Shown: positions 1-9,882, counted from the first letter of the stretch. The stretch: DNA of 64,000 bases from an uncultured Dyadobacter sp. (GCF_946482605.1 NZ_CAMLSE010000014.1:62001-126000), one strand, 5' to 3'. The notes: a model not told the origin generated them from the sequence alone. Program-made: numbers and translations.

Positions 1-1101
1 AAGGCCGATCGCTTCAAGGCAGCGCATGAGGAATTTGTACCGCTCGACGGCAAGTTCGATCCGCGGGTCATCGTCCAGGTCAAAAACGGGCCGATCGATT
101 TTCAGCCCCGCGAGCCATTTTCTCCGTTGTTTGGCAATATGCCCAAAACACCGCTGGGCATAGAATTCCAGATCACCCAGGAATACCTCGGATTTGCAAC
201 CCACCTGGTGTATGAAGCACCTGTTTTCAAGGAATGCCTCGACTCGGATACGAAGGTGAATGGCAACGGCTCGACCGTAGCTAAAATCGTCGACGGATCC
301 CTGCACCGTTATCCGCTGACCTGCATGGCCGGCGTTGCCAATACCGGCTCAGACCGAAACTGGACGGGGCACCCGATGGCCCAGGCCAACTGGTACGCTT
401 TCGGCCGGCTCGCCTGGGACCACAGCCTGAGCTCCGAAGCCATTGCCCGCGAATGGATACAACTCACGCTTACAAAACATCCACCGGCAGTTTCCAAAAT
501 CGCAGCCATGATGCTCAAATCGAGGGAAATTTATGTGGATTACAACACACCGCTGGGCCTTTCGCGCCCATGGACGGGAAGCCATTATGCACCGGAGCCC
601 TGGCAGAACCGCAGCTCCCGCCCCGACTGGACAGCTATTTATTACCATCGCGCCGATTCGCTCGGGCTGGGTTTCGACCGTACGAGTGCCGGCAGCGGCG
701 CCCTGGAACAGTACCACCCGGTGGTACGCAAGCAATGGTCCGACGCGCAAACCTGCCCGCTCCCCTACCTGTTGTGGTTCCATCACGTTCCCTGGACGCA
801 AAAACTGATCTCCGGCCGCTCTCTTTGGGAAGAACTCTGTTTCCGGTTCTATTCCGGCGCGGATTCGGTGCGGTGGATGCAGCAGCAATGGTCCGAAGTG
901 CGCACGGCCGTGGACTCTGAAATTTATGCCAATGTGGACGCACGCCTGTCCAAACAGCACAAGGAAGCTCTCTGGTGGCGCGACGCCTGGGTGCTGTACC
1001 TGCAAACACAATCCCGCCTCCCCATCCCGGCGAAGCATCCGAAACCGGAGCGCACGCTTGAAGAAGTGAAGCAACTGGTCAATGTATATCTGATGCGCTA
1101 A
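1..1101 (+). CDS. aguA: GH67 alpha-glucuronidase, C-terminal part (5' end outside window)
   Basis: This enzyme removes 4-O-methyl-D-glucuronic acid or glucuronic acid from the non-reducing end of xylo-oligosaccharides. The frame is open from base 1, so the start lies upstream; the TTG at 127 is internal. The fragment carries both GH67 general-base signatures: the Asp in NGPIDFQ (fragment residue 33) and the Glu in TQEYLG (fragment residue 61). Their 28-residue spacing equals that of Asp365/Glu393 in the Cellvibrio enzyme. The proposed catalytic acid lies upstream of the window. The tail with SRPWTGSHYAPEPW and the C-terminal helical domain ending at LMR is typical of the family. A sigma/FecR/SusCD set follows 82 bp downstream, which suggests a glucuronoxylan or related uronic-acid utilisation locus. 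Family assignment is firm; the substrate is inferred from the family. Confidence 0.93.
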   Translation, partial: KADRFKAAHEEFVPLDGKFDPRVIVQVKNGPIDFQPREPFSPLFGNMPKTPLGIEFQITQEYLGFATHLVYEAPVFKECLDSDTKVNGNGSTVAKIVDGSLHRYPLTCMAGVANTGSDRNWTGHPMAQANWYAFGRLAWDHSLSSEAIAREWIQLTLTKHPPAVSKIAAMMLKSREIYVDYNTPLGLSRPWTGSHYAPEPWQNRSSRPDWTAIYYHRADSLGLGFDRTSAGSGALEQYHPVVRKQWSDAQTCPLPYLLWFHHVPWTQKLISGRSLWEELCFRFYSGADSVRWMQQQWSEVRTAVDSEIYANVDARLSKQHKEALWWRDAWVLYLQTQSRLPIPAKHPKPERTLEEVKQLVNVYLMR

Positions 1102-1128
1102 AAATCACAGGATAAAACACATAAAAAA

Positions 1129-1158
1129 TTGAATTCTATTTTGGTATACTTATATTTA
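1129..1158 (+). promoter_or_regulatory. Candidate Bacteroidota-type promoter for the sigma/FecR genes
   Basis: A TTG at 1129-1131 lies 19 bp before TATATTTA at 1151-1158. This resembles the Bacteroidota primary-sigma consensus TTG-N19-TAnnTTTG, with one mismatch at the last base. It lies in the AT-rich gap between the alpha-glucuronidase gene and the sigma gene, about 25 bp before the ATG. The assignment rests on pattern alone. Confidence 0.45.
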
Positions 1159-1183
1159 CACTTGTTAACGCCCGCAAACCCTG

Positions 1184-1783
1184 ATGAAAGACGCAATGAT
1201 CGACGATCTGTTATTGGCAACCAACATCCGCCAGGGTGACAAGACGTCGTTCACAAAGGCTTATCAGTACTACCACCCCTATCTCTACCGCTTTGCATTG
1301 CGGTTTCTCAAATCATCCGAACACGCCGAAGAAGTGGTTCATGATGTTTTTTTAAAATTGTGGGAGAACCGTGAAAGACTACACGAAGAATGCTCACTGA
1401 AAGGATATCTCGTTAAAATCTGCAAAAACCATATCCTGAACATCCTCACACGCGCCACACGGGAGAGAGCTATCATGCAGGAAATCGGGCAAGCGGTATC
1501 GCATTCGCACAATGAAACCGAAAACACGGTCGTAACGGCCGACTACGAGGCCCGGGCCGACCAGATCATTTCACAGCTTCCGCCTCAGCGCCAGAAGGTT
1601 TTCCGGATGTACCGCTTCGACGAAATGAATTCGGATGAAATTTCACAGCAGCTCGGCATCTCGAAAGGCACCGTGAAAGACCACCTCCTCAAAGCCAACC
1701 GCTACCTCCGCAAGTACCTCCACGCCCACACAGGCATCCCTATCGACATTACCGCGATCGTACTCGCCATGTTCATAGGCTGA
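1184..1783 (+). CDS. ECF sigma factor, FecI-like (Bacteroidota SusC/D-linked family)
   Basis: This 199-residue sigma-70 family protein should direct RNA polymerase to the SusC/SusD locus downstream. Region 2 is seen around residues 25-65 (SSEHAEEVVHDVFLKLWEN). Region 4 is seen around residues 130-180, with LPPQRQKVFRMYRF and the helix-turn-helix DEISQQLGISKGTVKDHL. The C-terminus ends in a short hydrophobic tail (IDITAIVLAMFIG), as in other members of this group. A FecR-type anti-sigma gene starts 74 bp downstream and a SusC with an N-terminal STN signalling domain comes next, so the usual sigma/anti-sigma/transducer relay is expected. ATG 1184 was chosen; ATG 1196 is a possible alternative. 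Confidence 0.93.
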   Translation: MKDAMIDDLLLATNIRQGDKTSFTKAYQYYHPYLYRFALRFLKSSEHAEEVVHDVFLKLWENRERLHEECSLKGYLVKICKNHILNILTRATRERAIMQEIGQAVSHSHNETENTVVTADYEARADQIISQLPPQRQKVFRMYRFDEMNSDEISQQLGISKGTVKDHLLKANRYLRKYLHAHTGIPIDITAIVLAMFIG

Positions 1784-1857
1784 CTTTTAAAATAAATCTT
1801 CCACCCGAGCATGCCTGTTCCCTGGTTCAATTGTATTAACAGTACAAAACAAAACCT

Positions 1858-2877
1858 ATGGACAAGGAAATCTATATCAGAAACCTGCTTTACAAGTACC
1901 TGGCCGACCAATGCACGGAGCAGGAACAGGACGAGTTACTGGCACATCTGCAAACGCCGGTAGGCAAATGGGTTTTCGATGAGGTCATCAATTCGGAAGC
2001 AGGGAAAATATTCGGATTACCACAGGAAATTGAACCCGCCATTTCAGACCGTATACTGGGCCGCCTCCAACAAAGCATCGACGAAAGTGACGCAACGGAA
2101 AAAGTGGTCCCCTTGTTCCGGAAAGCCAATTTTTGGCGCATAGCAGCTGTTCTGACGGGCTTTCTGATGATTTTCGGTATCGGCTTTTATCATTTCAAAG
2201 GAACCCGGCCCCAGACGGTCAGTACCGGCAAGGGACAAATGCAGACGATCATGCTGCCCGACGGTTCGAGGGTCATTCTCAATGCAAGCTCTTCTATCAG
2301 CTATGAAAAACAATGGAACGGAAAAGCGACGCGGGAGGTGACGCTGGAAGGGGAAGCCTTTTTTGACGTAGCGCATAATCCCAGCCAGCCCTTTTTCGTC
2401 AAAACCGGCCGAATGGAGATCAGGGTGCTGGGAACGGCATTCAATGTCAAATCATGGAATGCGCAGCGGATTTTCGAAACCACGCTGGTACGCGGCAAAG
2501 TAACGATCAAAGACCACCAGGCACCGGAAAACAAAGAAACTGTTTTGCAGCCCAACGAGCAGGCAGTCCTGAGTCCGCAGTCGGCAAAGCTGGAAACGGC
2601 GACGATTACCGTGCATGAGGATAGCTACTGGCACAAAGGCCGGTTGATATTCGAGGACGAGCCGGTGGAAGTGATCGCCCGTGAGCTGGAAAAATGGTAC
2701 CACGTTAAAATCAGTGTAGAAGAAGATTCGAAAGATTGCAGGTTCAACTTTAATGTAGACCGGGAAACGCTGCCGGAAGTGCTCAAACTGCTGGAAGCGG
2801 TAACGGGAGCGGTGCCCCTCATAGACGGAAAGAATGTCTCGATCAAAGGAAAATTGTGTAGTGATGATGTTATGTAA
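1858..2877 (+). CDS. FecR-family anti-sigma factor
   Basis: This 339-residue membrane protein should bind and control the preceding ECF sigma factor. An N-terminal cytoplasmic region is followed by one membrane helix at about residues 92-113 (WRIAAVLTGFLMIFGIGFYHF). The periplasmic FecR domain has the usual MLPDGSRVILNASSSI and LEGEAFFDVAHN signatures. The C-terminal DUF4974-type domain (about 255-335) contains LIFEDEPVEVIARELEKWY. This last domain is thought to contact the STN domain of the cognate SusC, and the next gene does encode an STN-containing SusC. The assignment is firm; the partner is inferred from gene order. Confidence 0.93.
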   Translation: MDKEIYIRNLLYKYLADQCTEQEQDELLAHLQTPVGKWVFDEVINSEAGKIFGLPQEIEPAISDRILGRLQQSIDESDATEKVVPLFRKANFWRIAAVLTGFLMIFGIGFYHFKGTRPQTVSTGKGQMQTIMLPDGSRVILNASSSISYEKQWNGKATREVTLEGEAFFDVAHNPSQPFFVKTGRMEIRVLGTAFNVKSWNAQRIFETTLVRGKVTIKDHQAPENKETVLQPNEQAVLSPQSAKLETATITVHEDSYWHKGRLIFEDEPVEVIARELEKWYHVKISVEEDSKDCRFNFNVDRETLPEVLKLLEAVTGAVPLIDGKNVSIKGKLCSDDVM

Positions 2878-3036
2878 AAAGCGAATTGCCTATTGAACAG
2901 CCAGTGATCCAGAACCATACCTCGTAACGGGCAGCCCGGAGCGGGAAGAAATTCGGATGCTATCGCCTCTCGCCAAAGAATAATGATAGCACCCGGGTTT
3001 GAACAAACAGTTGTTTCACCAAACCTTTCCAAAAGT

Positions 3037-6000
3037 ATGAAAAATACTTTATTAAGAGTCTATTACCCAATACAAAGGGTAAAACCGTACAAATCGCATC
3101 CCATACTTATGTTAGCATTGGTTCTCTTCCTGATGAATCTGATGCCTTTGCAGGCAGGCGGCACCGCAGCTATGGCCAAGGATACCAAAGTCTCCCTCCA
3201 CCTGAAAGAAACGACGGTCAGGCAGGTCCTCTACGAGATCGAACGTCAAAGCCGGATGAGCTTCTTTTACAGTTCCAACCAGATCGACACCCGTCGCCGC
3301 ATCAGTATCGACCTGAATGCTTCGCTGGAAAAAGTCCTCGGTCAGCTTTTTGATGAAGAGGGTATTTCGTGGCAGATCAATGGCAAGCACATTCTCCTCA
3401 GGAGGAAACCGGATGCCGCTAAGCAGAATGCGTATAGCAATGATCGTTCAAATCAGAATGAAATTGCATTGCTGAAATCCCACACCGAAATAAAGCCGAT
3501 CTCCCGCACACAAACGGTTAAAGGCATAGTCAGGGACACGGACAATGAACCGCTGCCGGGTGTCAGCATAATCGTCAAGGGAACACAAACGGGCGCGCTC
3601 ACCGACCAGGATGGTAAGTACAGCATTGACGTCCCCGACGCAGGTGCCACGCTGATATTTTCCTTCGTAGGTTACATTCCGCAGGAAGTGCGGGTCGGCA
3701 ATCAGTCGGACATCAGCCTCGTCATGCAAACCGACACCAAGGCATTGTCGGAAGTGATCGTGGTAGGTTATGGAACGGTCAAAAAGGAAAACCTGACCAG
3801 CTCCGTATCCAAGATCGGGAGTGAATCGATACAGGGACGCCCGCTGACGACATTGAGCGACGCCTTTGCGGGCCAGCTTGCGGGTGTACGTGCGCAAAGC
3901 GTTTCGGGGATCCCAGGCCAGGAATTGCAGATCCGCATCCGGGGCGTCAACACCATCAATGGAAACAGCAATCCGCTGTATGTGATCGACGGCGTACCGC
4001 GCGACGACATGAATGACCTGAACCCCGCCGACGTGGCATCGATCCAGATCCTGAAAGATGCTTCGGCCACAGCCATTTACGGTGCCCGGGGTGCCAATGG
4101 TGTTGTACTGATCGAAACCAAGCAGGGGTCCGGAAAACCTTCCGTTACCTTCGACGCTTACTACGGCATTCAGGATCCCGAGAAATTTGTGGGCATGATG
4201 AACAAAGACCAGTGGCTGGCCTACAACATCTGGGACCGCAACGAAACCTGGCTGCGGCAGGGTGGATCGATGAAAGCCCCGATGTCCGCCCGCCCTGCCA
4301 ATCTTCAGATCCCCGAAGCCTGGCTCGATCCCAATAATAAGGGGACCGACTGGCAGCGGGCTATTACCGTCGTTGCCCCCATTCAGAGTTACCAGGTCGC
4401 GGTTTCGGCTAAGAACGATATCGGCAGCATTTACCTGTCGGGAGGTTACTTTGATCAGGATGGCATCATTTACAACACCTTCTACCGGCGGATGAACTAC
4501 CGGTTCAATGGGACGCTCAACGTCACCAGCCGATTCAAAATCGGTATGAACCTCTCGCCATCCTTCTCCGTGCAGGATGATCGCGAAACGCAGGGCAAGG
4601 AAACCGTGATCCACCACGCATTGGCCCAGTCGCCGCTGGTGGGCCTCAACCAGGCGACACGCGACTGGGGCTACCCGGTGGGTATCGGACAAGTATATCC
4701 CAACCCGGTGGAAAGATTGAAATACACCACCGATAAAACCAACAAGAACAGGTTCACATCGGTCGTTTTCGGCGAGTACCAGTTCATTCCCGGACTGACT
4801 TTCAAGACACAGTTTGGCTATAATTTCAACCAGAACCAGTACGAGTTCTTTCAGCCGGGTAATGTTACCTATAACAACGGCTATGTCACACTGGGCAACA
4901 GTTTTTCCCAAACAGCCAAAGACTGGTCGATACAGAATACCTTGGCCTATGAAAAGAACTTCGGAGACCACTCGCTCAACCTGCTGGCCGGCCAAAGTGC
5001 CGAAAACCGTCAGTTTTTTCAGATCCAGGCAACCGCGAGTGGCTGGCCCAATGAAATTATCGAAACATTAAACGTCGCCACGACGCCCACCAAGGCCTCT
5101 ACTGACCGCAATGGCTCACGCATTTCCTCTTTTTTCGGCCGGTTGGGTTACAGTTTTAAAGACAAGTACCTCCTGAATGCGACACTGCGGCGTGATGGTT
5201 CGTCCCGCTTTGGCACCAACCACAAATGGGGCGTCTTTCCGGCGGTCTCGGCAGGTTGGAAACTCAATGAAGAAGGCTTTCTGCGCGGTGTGACTTGGCT
5301 ATCGCTCCTGAAAGTCCGTGCGGCCTGGGGAACTTCGGGCAACGACCGCATCGGCAACTATGATTATATGGCTAAAATGGGCATCAGCAATACCAGCTGG
5401 GGCGATGCCGTCGTGCCGGGGCTCGTTCCTTCCAACATTGAAAATCCGGACCTGAAATGGGAGTCGACCACAAGCCGGGATTTCGGTATCGATTTTTCCG
5501 CATTCAACAACCGTGTGCAGATTAACCTCGATTATTATATCAACAAGACCGACAACCTGCTGTTCAACCTGCCGATACCCAACACAACAGGCTTTGGCAG
5601 CTTACGCAGCAACATCGGCTCGATCCGGAACAAGGGATGGGAAGTGGACCTGACGACCGTCAACACCACTGGCCCGATACGCTGGACATCGTCGCTGAAT
5701 CTGTCTGCCAATACCAATAAAGTACTGAATATGGGCAACATCAACCAATTCACAAGCTCCAACTGGGACGCTCAGTTCATTACGAGGGTGGGCGGACCAG
5801 TTTCTCAGTTCCTCGTTTATAGGACCAATGGCCTGCTCACCCAGGCGGATTTCAACGATGCGGGCAAGGCGACCGTCCCCACGCTGCCCGGACAGGAAAT
5901 CGGGAATGTCAAATACATCGATCAGAATGGCGACGGGAAAATCAACACCCAGGACTTCGTACCGTACGGCAACAATCTGCCTGACCTGATCTATGGCTTC

Positions 6001-6531
6001 ACCAACCGGGTCAAATGGAAGAATTTCGAACTGAGCGTCCTGGTGCAGGGACAACTCGGCGGCGACGTACTGTTCCTTGGCCAGCGCCAGCTCGACAATG
6101 GCGGCACCAATGTGAATGTATTTGAAAGATGGCTTCATGCCTGGAAACCCGATTACGAAAAGAAATACGGGCCAGGCGAAAACCCCATTCCCGACTATCT
6201 CGGCGTCGACATGTCGTGGGATGGAGAGACACCCTATACCAAAGGCAATAAATCCGACAACAACAGCGATTTCCGGATCTATGACGCCACATTCCTCCGG
6301 ATCCGCAACATCGCCCTCAACTACAACCTACCGGCTAAAATAGGCGGCAGAAGCTTTTTTAAGGGTGCCAGGATCTATGTTTCGGTTGATAATCTGAAAA
6401 CATTCGACAACTACCCGGGCGTAACACCGGAAACCAACAGTTTCGGCAATGCCACCACCCAGGCCGGGGTCGATTACAGCACCTACCCGCTCTCCAAGAA
6501 ATATACTTTCGGAATCAATGTTACCTTCTAA
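3037..6531 (+). CDS. SusC/RagA-family TonB-dependent transporter with STN signalling domain
   Basis: This 1164-residue outer-membrane receptor imports oligosaccharides together with the SusD lipoprotein encoded next. ATG 3037 (MKNTLLRVYYP) is preferred over the in-frame ATG at 2983, because it is followed by a usable signal sequence (ILMLALVLFLMNLMPLQAG). An STN domain follows, starting near KVSLHLKETTVRQVLYEIE. Then comes a carboxypeptidase-regulatory-like beta domain (GIVRDTDNEPLPGVSIIVKG), a TonB box region (SEVIVVGYGTV), a plug (NPLYVIDGVPRDDMNDLNP, ILKDASATAIYGARGANGV) and a long barrel ending in YTFGINVTF. The STN domain links it to the FecR/sigma pair upstream. The substrate cannot be read from the sequence; the GH67 neighbour points to a uronic-acid-bearing glycan. 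Confidence 0.95.
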   Translation: MKNTLLRVYYPIQRVKPYKSHPILMLALVLFLMNLMPLQAGGTAAMAKDTKVSLHLKETTVRQVLYEIERQSRMSFFYSSNQIDTRRRISIDLNASLEKVLGQLFDEEGISWQINGKHILLRRKPDAAKQNAYSNDRSNQNEIALLKSHTEIKPISRTQTVKGIVRDTDNEPLPGVSIIVKGTQTGALTDQDGKYSIDVPDAGATLIFSFVGYIPQEVRVGNQSDISLVMQTDTKALSEVIVVGYGTVKKENLTSSVSKIGSESIQGRPLTTLSDAFAGQLAGVRAQSVSGIPGQELQIRIRGVNTINGNSNPLYVIDGVPRDDMNDLNPADVASIQILKDASATAIYGARGANGVVLIETKQGSGKPSVTFDAYYGIQDPEKFVGMMNKDQWLAYNIWDRNETWLRQGGSMKAPMSARPANLQIPEAWLDPNNKGTDWQRAITVVAPIQSYQVAVSAKNDIGSIYLSGGYFDQDGIIYNTFYRRMNYRFNGTLNVTSRFKIGMNLSPSFSVQDDRETQGKETVIHHALAQSPLVGLNQATRDWGYPVGIGQVYPNPVERLKYTTDKTNKNRFTSVVFGEYQFIPGLTFKTQFGYNFNQNQYEFFQPGNVTYNNGYVTLGNSFSQTAKDWSIQNTLAYEKNFGDHSLNLLAGQSAENRQFFQIQATASGWPNEIIETLNVATTPTKASTDRNGSRISSFFGRLGYSFKDKYLLNATLRRDGSSRFGTNHKWGVFPAVSAGWKLNEEGFLRGVTWLSLLKVRAAWGTSGNDRIGNYDYMAKMGISNTSWGDAVVPGLVPSNIENPDLKWESTTSRDFGIDFSAFNNRVQINLDYYINKTDNLLFNLPIPNTTGFGSLRSNIGSIRNKGWEVDLTTVNTTGPIRWTSSLNLSANTNKVLNMGNINQFTSSNWDAQFITRVGGPVSQFLVYRTNGLLTQADFNDAGKATVPTLPGQEIGNVKYIDQNGDGKINTQDFVPYGNNLPDLIYGFTNRVKWKNFELSVLVQGQLGGDVLFLGQRQLDNGGTNVNVFERWLHAWKPDYEKKYGPGENPIPDYLGVDMSWDGETPYTKGNKSDNNSDFRIYDATFLRIRNIALNYNLPAKIGGRSFFKGARIYVSVDNLKTFDNYPGVTPETNSFGNATTQAGVDYSTYPLSKKYTFGINVTF

Positions 6532-6541
6532 GCCGACCGAC

Positions 6542-8014
6542 ATGAGAAAGATACTTTACATATGGCTGCTCGCCGGGAGCATCGCATTATCCGGCTGCGA
6601 CCAGTTTCTTGACCTGAAACCTGACTCTGAATACAGCGTCGACGCGGGTTACAAAACCCAGAATGACTTCAACCAGGCCATCGCGGGCGTGTATGCCTCG
6701 CAGCAAAACCTGTTTTCTCCCAATGCCAGCTGGTTCAGGGCTACCATTGCCCGGGGCGATGAGGTGAACATCGGCGGTTTGTATTTCGAAGGACTCGACC
6801 AGTTTACCGACAATGCGACCAATGCATGGACGACCCAGTCCTGGAACGAGCATTTCAAGATGATCAATCTCAGTAACCTGATCCTCGACAAAGCGGACGC
6901 GGGTGAGTTTACAGATCCCAAAATGAAGGACTACATCAAGGGAGAGGCGTATATGTTCCGGGCCTATGCGTACTGGACATTAGGCTGGATATTTGGCGGC
7001 GTCCCGATCCTTGAAAAACCCCAGACTATCGCGAATGTCAAAACCATCAAACGCAGTTCGCAGGAAGAGACTTTTGCATTTGCTGAATCCAACTTTAAAA
7101 AAGCGATTGAACTATTGCCGCTCGAATGGACGGGTGCCAGCAAGGGACGCGTCACCAAGTATGCGGCCGAGGGCATGCTGGCCCGCATGTACATGTTCCA
7201 ATCAAAATTTTCGCTGGCCAAACCGTTGCTTGCCGATATCATCGGTTCGGGCAAATACGCGTTGGAAGAAAGCTATAAAAATGCATTCAACGATGGATTT
7301 GACAATGGAAAGGAGCGCGTGTGGGAAGTACAGTTCACCGGTGGTCAGACCGGCGAAGGGCAAACTTTCTCCACAGGCCTGCTGCCGGAAGGGTTCAATG
7401 ATAAAACCGTGATGCCATTCTCGGGTTTCTCGACCGCATTGCGTGTAGCACCGGGCATGTACGACAGCTACGAGACCGGTGACGCCCGGAAGTCCATGTC
7501 GGCCATTAAAGGCTGGGTAAGCAATACCGGCGTCGTCGACACCGTGACGGTGTTTATCAGGAAGTACAGCCACTACACGTATGTGCCTAAAACCCAATCG
7601 GACTGGGCCAATAACATCCCGCTGCTCCGCTATGCCGACGTGAAGATGATGTATGCCGAAGCATTAAACGAGGAGGGTTTTGTGGCAAACGGTGAAGCGC
7701 TTACCCTGCTCAACGAGATCCGGAAACGGGCCGGTCTGGCGGCCAAAACGGCTTCGGAACTCAATTCCCAGCAAACCATGCGGGCAGCGATCCGGCGGGA
7801 AAGAAGATTCGAGTTTGCGTTTGAAGGCACGCGCTGGCTGGATCTGCTGCGCTGGGGCCAGGCCGAAGAAACGGTCAACAAATTCCTATCCACCCCGTTG
7901 CAGGGAGGCGGAATCTATTCGATGAAGGCGCATCAGAAAATTTTCGCGGTACCATTCGAAGAGATATCCCGGTACGGGGATGAAAGCGTGCTCTGGCAAA
8001 ATCCAGGGTACTAA
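6542..8014 (+). CDS. SusD/RagB-family surface glycan-binding lipoprotein
   Basis: This 490-residue lipoprotein should form the lid of the preceding SusC. ATG 6542 lies 10 bp after the susC stop and is preferred over the in-frame ATG at 6449, which lies inside susC. The signal peptide ends in a lipobox, ALSGC, with Cys19. The N-terminal TPR-like region contains YIKGEAYMFRAYAYWTL. The C-terminus has the usual SusD signature RRERRFEFAFEGTRWLDLL and ends in QNPGY. Its length and position directly after susC are standard for the family. Confidence 0.95.
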   Translation: MRKILYIWLLAGSIALSGCDQFLDLKPDSEYSVDAGYKTQNDFNQAIAGVYASQQNLFSPNASWFRATIARGDEVNIGGLYFEGLDQFTDNATNAWTTQSWNEHFKMINLSNLILDKADAGEFTDPKMKDYIKGEAYMFRAYAYWTLGWIFGGVPILEKPQTIANVKTIKRSSQEETFAFAESNFKKAIELLPLEWTGASKGRVTKYAAEGMLARMYMFQSKFSLAKPLLADIIGSGKYALEESYKNAFNDGFDNGKERVWEVQFTGGQTGEGQTFSTGLLPEGFNDKTVMPFSGFSTALRVAPGMYDSYETGDARKSMSAIKGWVSNTGVVDTVTVFIRKYSHYTYVPKTQSDWANNIPLLRYADVKMMYAEALNEEGFVANGEALTLLNEIRKRAGLAAKTASELNSQQTMRAAIRRERRFEFAFEGTRWLDLLRWGQAEETVNKFLSTPLQGGGIYSMKAHQKIFAVPFEEISRYGDESVLWQNPGY

Positions 8015-8044
8015 GGTTCATTATTTTACTAAAACATTATTGCG

Positions 8045-9808
8045 ATGTACAAACTATTCATCATGGTTTTGCTGACCGTTTACGCCCAAATCTCAGCGGC
8101 TTCGACGAGCTATCAGGACAACCACATTCGATACGAACCGGTCAGGCTCTCCCTGGAAGAACAAAAAATACTCCGTGAGTCGCTGGCAAAACAGCACGAA
8201 AAATACGATCCCCAAGCGCAGATGATCACCAAAACGCTGAATGCCTGGAACTACCATACCGATGCAGAAAGCGGGGTTTATCACGAAGTAAGGGCCTCGT
8301 TCAGCTACGCCGTAGGGTTGCTCGACCTGAACGACCCGCAATACGAGCAACGGGCATTCGACATCATCCGTAAAACGATCACCTTGCAGGACACCGTTTC
8401 AGCCAACAAAACCTGCGGGATATGGCCCTACTACCTGGAAGAACCGCTTGCTACCAAAAAATCCCCCGCCGACTGGAACTGGGCGGATTTCAACGGCGTG
8501 AGCCTGCTGGACGTTTACATGGGTCACCACGACAAGCTGCCCGGGGACCTGAAAACAACGATCCGCACCTCGCTGATCTATACGGCACGATCGATTCAGA
8601 AGCGGGATGTACAGCCAGGCTACACCAACATCGCCATCATGGGCACTTACGTTACCTACCTGGTTTCGCACCTTTTCGATTTGCCCGAAATGCAGACCTA
8701 TGCCACTAACCGCCTGCAAAAGTTTTATGACTACACCTTGCAGCGGGGCTTTACCGAATACAACAGCCCGACCTACACCATCGTAGCCCTGGATGAACTG
8801 GATCGGATGAAGCGGCATATCATCGACAAGGACGCCAAGCCCAAAATCGATGCGCTGTACCGGACAGGCTGGGAGATCATCGCAAAGCATTACCACAAAC
8901 CCTCGGGACAATGGGCAGGCCCGCATAGCCGGTCGTACAGCACGCTACTGATGCCTACCGTAACGGGTATCTTCAAACAAGCCTCCCATGGAAAAATTGA
9001 TTTGCCAGGCGCGGCACCAAGGGCCGATGTAAAGATCAAGCATCAGATCCCCGCCGACCTGCTCCCCTATTTCCTGGCACCGAAGTACCCCCGGACGCAA
9101 ACCGACGCCCTGACGATCGACGAACCGAAGATCGTCGGGACTACCTATCTTACCAATAAGTACGCATTGTCTTCGGCCAACCGGTCGAGCCTGTGGAACC
9201 AGCGCCGACCATTTCTTGTGTACTGGGGTACGCCCGCCAGCCCGCATTACCTGCAGGTGCGCGTGCTGCATGACCTGTACGATTTCAGCGCCGCAGCATT
9301 TTACAGTGAGCAAAAGGAGAACAGCGTCCTGGCAGGAATCAACTTCATGACCAATGGTGGGGACAAGCACATTAATATAGACAAACTTAAAAACGGCAAG
9401 TTCGCCGCGAAAGATCTGCGGTTGAGATTCGAATTTGGTCATGTAACGCCAACGCAGCTTGCCATTCCGGACAAGGTAAATGAGCCATTCACGGTGCGTG
9501 CGGATGGGTTGGATCTCCGGTTCCAGCTTTTCCATGCCGCATTCGGGGATTACAAAGGCCACTGGGAACAAGGCGGAGACGGCAAAGTTTCCTGGATCGA
9601 TTTTGTGATCCATTCAGGCGAAAATAAAGAAATAGATCTTTCTGCGATCGACGACGCAACGCTGGGATTTACTTTTAGTGTCAATGAAAGCAAAGCCGGA
9701 TACAGCAGGCCGGTTGTTTCAAACACAGACCATACATGGCAAGCCAAATGGAAAGGTATGCAAATCGATATACCGGGTAAACCAGCTCCTCAGCCCAAAA
9801 ACCTTTAA
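8045..9808 (+). CDS. Secreted protein of unknown function, alpha/alpha-toroid plus beta-sandwich-like
   Basis: I do not recognise a named family. The 587-residue product has a cleavable signal peptide (MYKLFIMVLLTVYAQISAAS). The first 330 residues or so are helix-rich, with spaced aromatic and acidic motifs such as CGIWPYYLEE, DWNWADFNGVSLLDVY, GFTEYNSPTYT and GQWAGPHSRSY. The C-terminal part looks beta-rich, with repeated short strands from about residue 370. Such a layout is shared by several polysaccharide lyase and heparinase-like families, and conserved Tyr/His/Asn residues in the helical half could form an active site; this is inference. It starts 30 bp after susD and ends at a terminator, so it belongs to the glycan locus. 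Confidence 0.6.
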   Translation: MYKLFIMVLLTVYAQISAASTSYQDNHIRYEPVRLSLEEQKILRESLAKQHEKYDPQAQMITKTLNAWNYHTDAESGVYHEVRASFSYAVGLLDLNDPQYEQRAFDIIRKTITLQDTVSANKTCGIWPYYLEEPLATKKSPADWNWADFNGVSLLDVYMGHHDKLPGDLKTTIRTSLIYTARSIQKRDVQPGYTNIAIMGTYVTYLVSHLFDLPEMQTYATNRLQKFYDYTLQRGFTEYNSPTYTIVALDELDRMKRHIIDKDAKPKIDALYRTGWEIIAKHYHKPSGQWAGPHSRSYSTLLMPTVTGIFKQASHGKIDLPGAAPRADVKIKHQIPADLLPYFLAPKYPRTQTDALTIDEPKIVGTTYLTNKYALSSANRSSLWNQRRPFLVYWGTPASPHYLQVRVLHDLYDFSAAAFYSEQKENSVLAGINFMTNGGDKHINIDKLKNGKFAAKDLRLRFEFGHVTPTQLAIPDKVNEPFTVRADGLDLRFQLFHAAFGDYKGHWEQGGDGKVSWIDFVIHSGENKEIDLSAIDDATLGFTFSVNESKAGYSRPVVSNTDHTWQAKWKGMQIDIPGKPAPQPKNL

Positions 9809-9839
9809 TGGGTGCTTAAACTTAGTGGGTTATTTAGGG

Positions 9840-9876
9840 AAATGCCGTCGCTCCATTGGAAGGCGGCATTTTTGTT
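9840..9876 (+). terminator. Rho-independent terminator closing the first glycan locus
   Basis: An 8-bp stem (AAATGCCG at 9840-9847, CGGCATTT at 9864-9871) with a 16-nt loop runs directly into a T tract. It lies 31 bp after the stop of the toroid-like gene, in the gap before the convergent DinB-like gene. The T tract is on the plus strand, so it should stop the SusCD transcript. Confidence 0.8.
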
Positions 9877-9882
9877 TCCGCT

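Noticed and set aside
127..129. TTG at 127 as start of the GH67 gene
   Set aside because: The frame is open to base 1 and the catalytic NGPIDFQ motif lies upstream of this TTG.
349..1074. 241-codon minus-strand frame opposite the alpha-glucuronidase
   Set aside because: It is a shadow of the GH67 coding frame, with no family features.
3448..4995. 515-codon open frame on the minus strand inside the first susC
   Set aside because: It is antisense to a clear SusC gene, has low-complexity, valine- and arginine-rich composition with no domain, and arises from the codon bias of the real gene.
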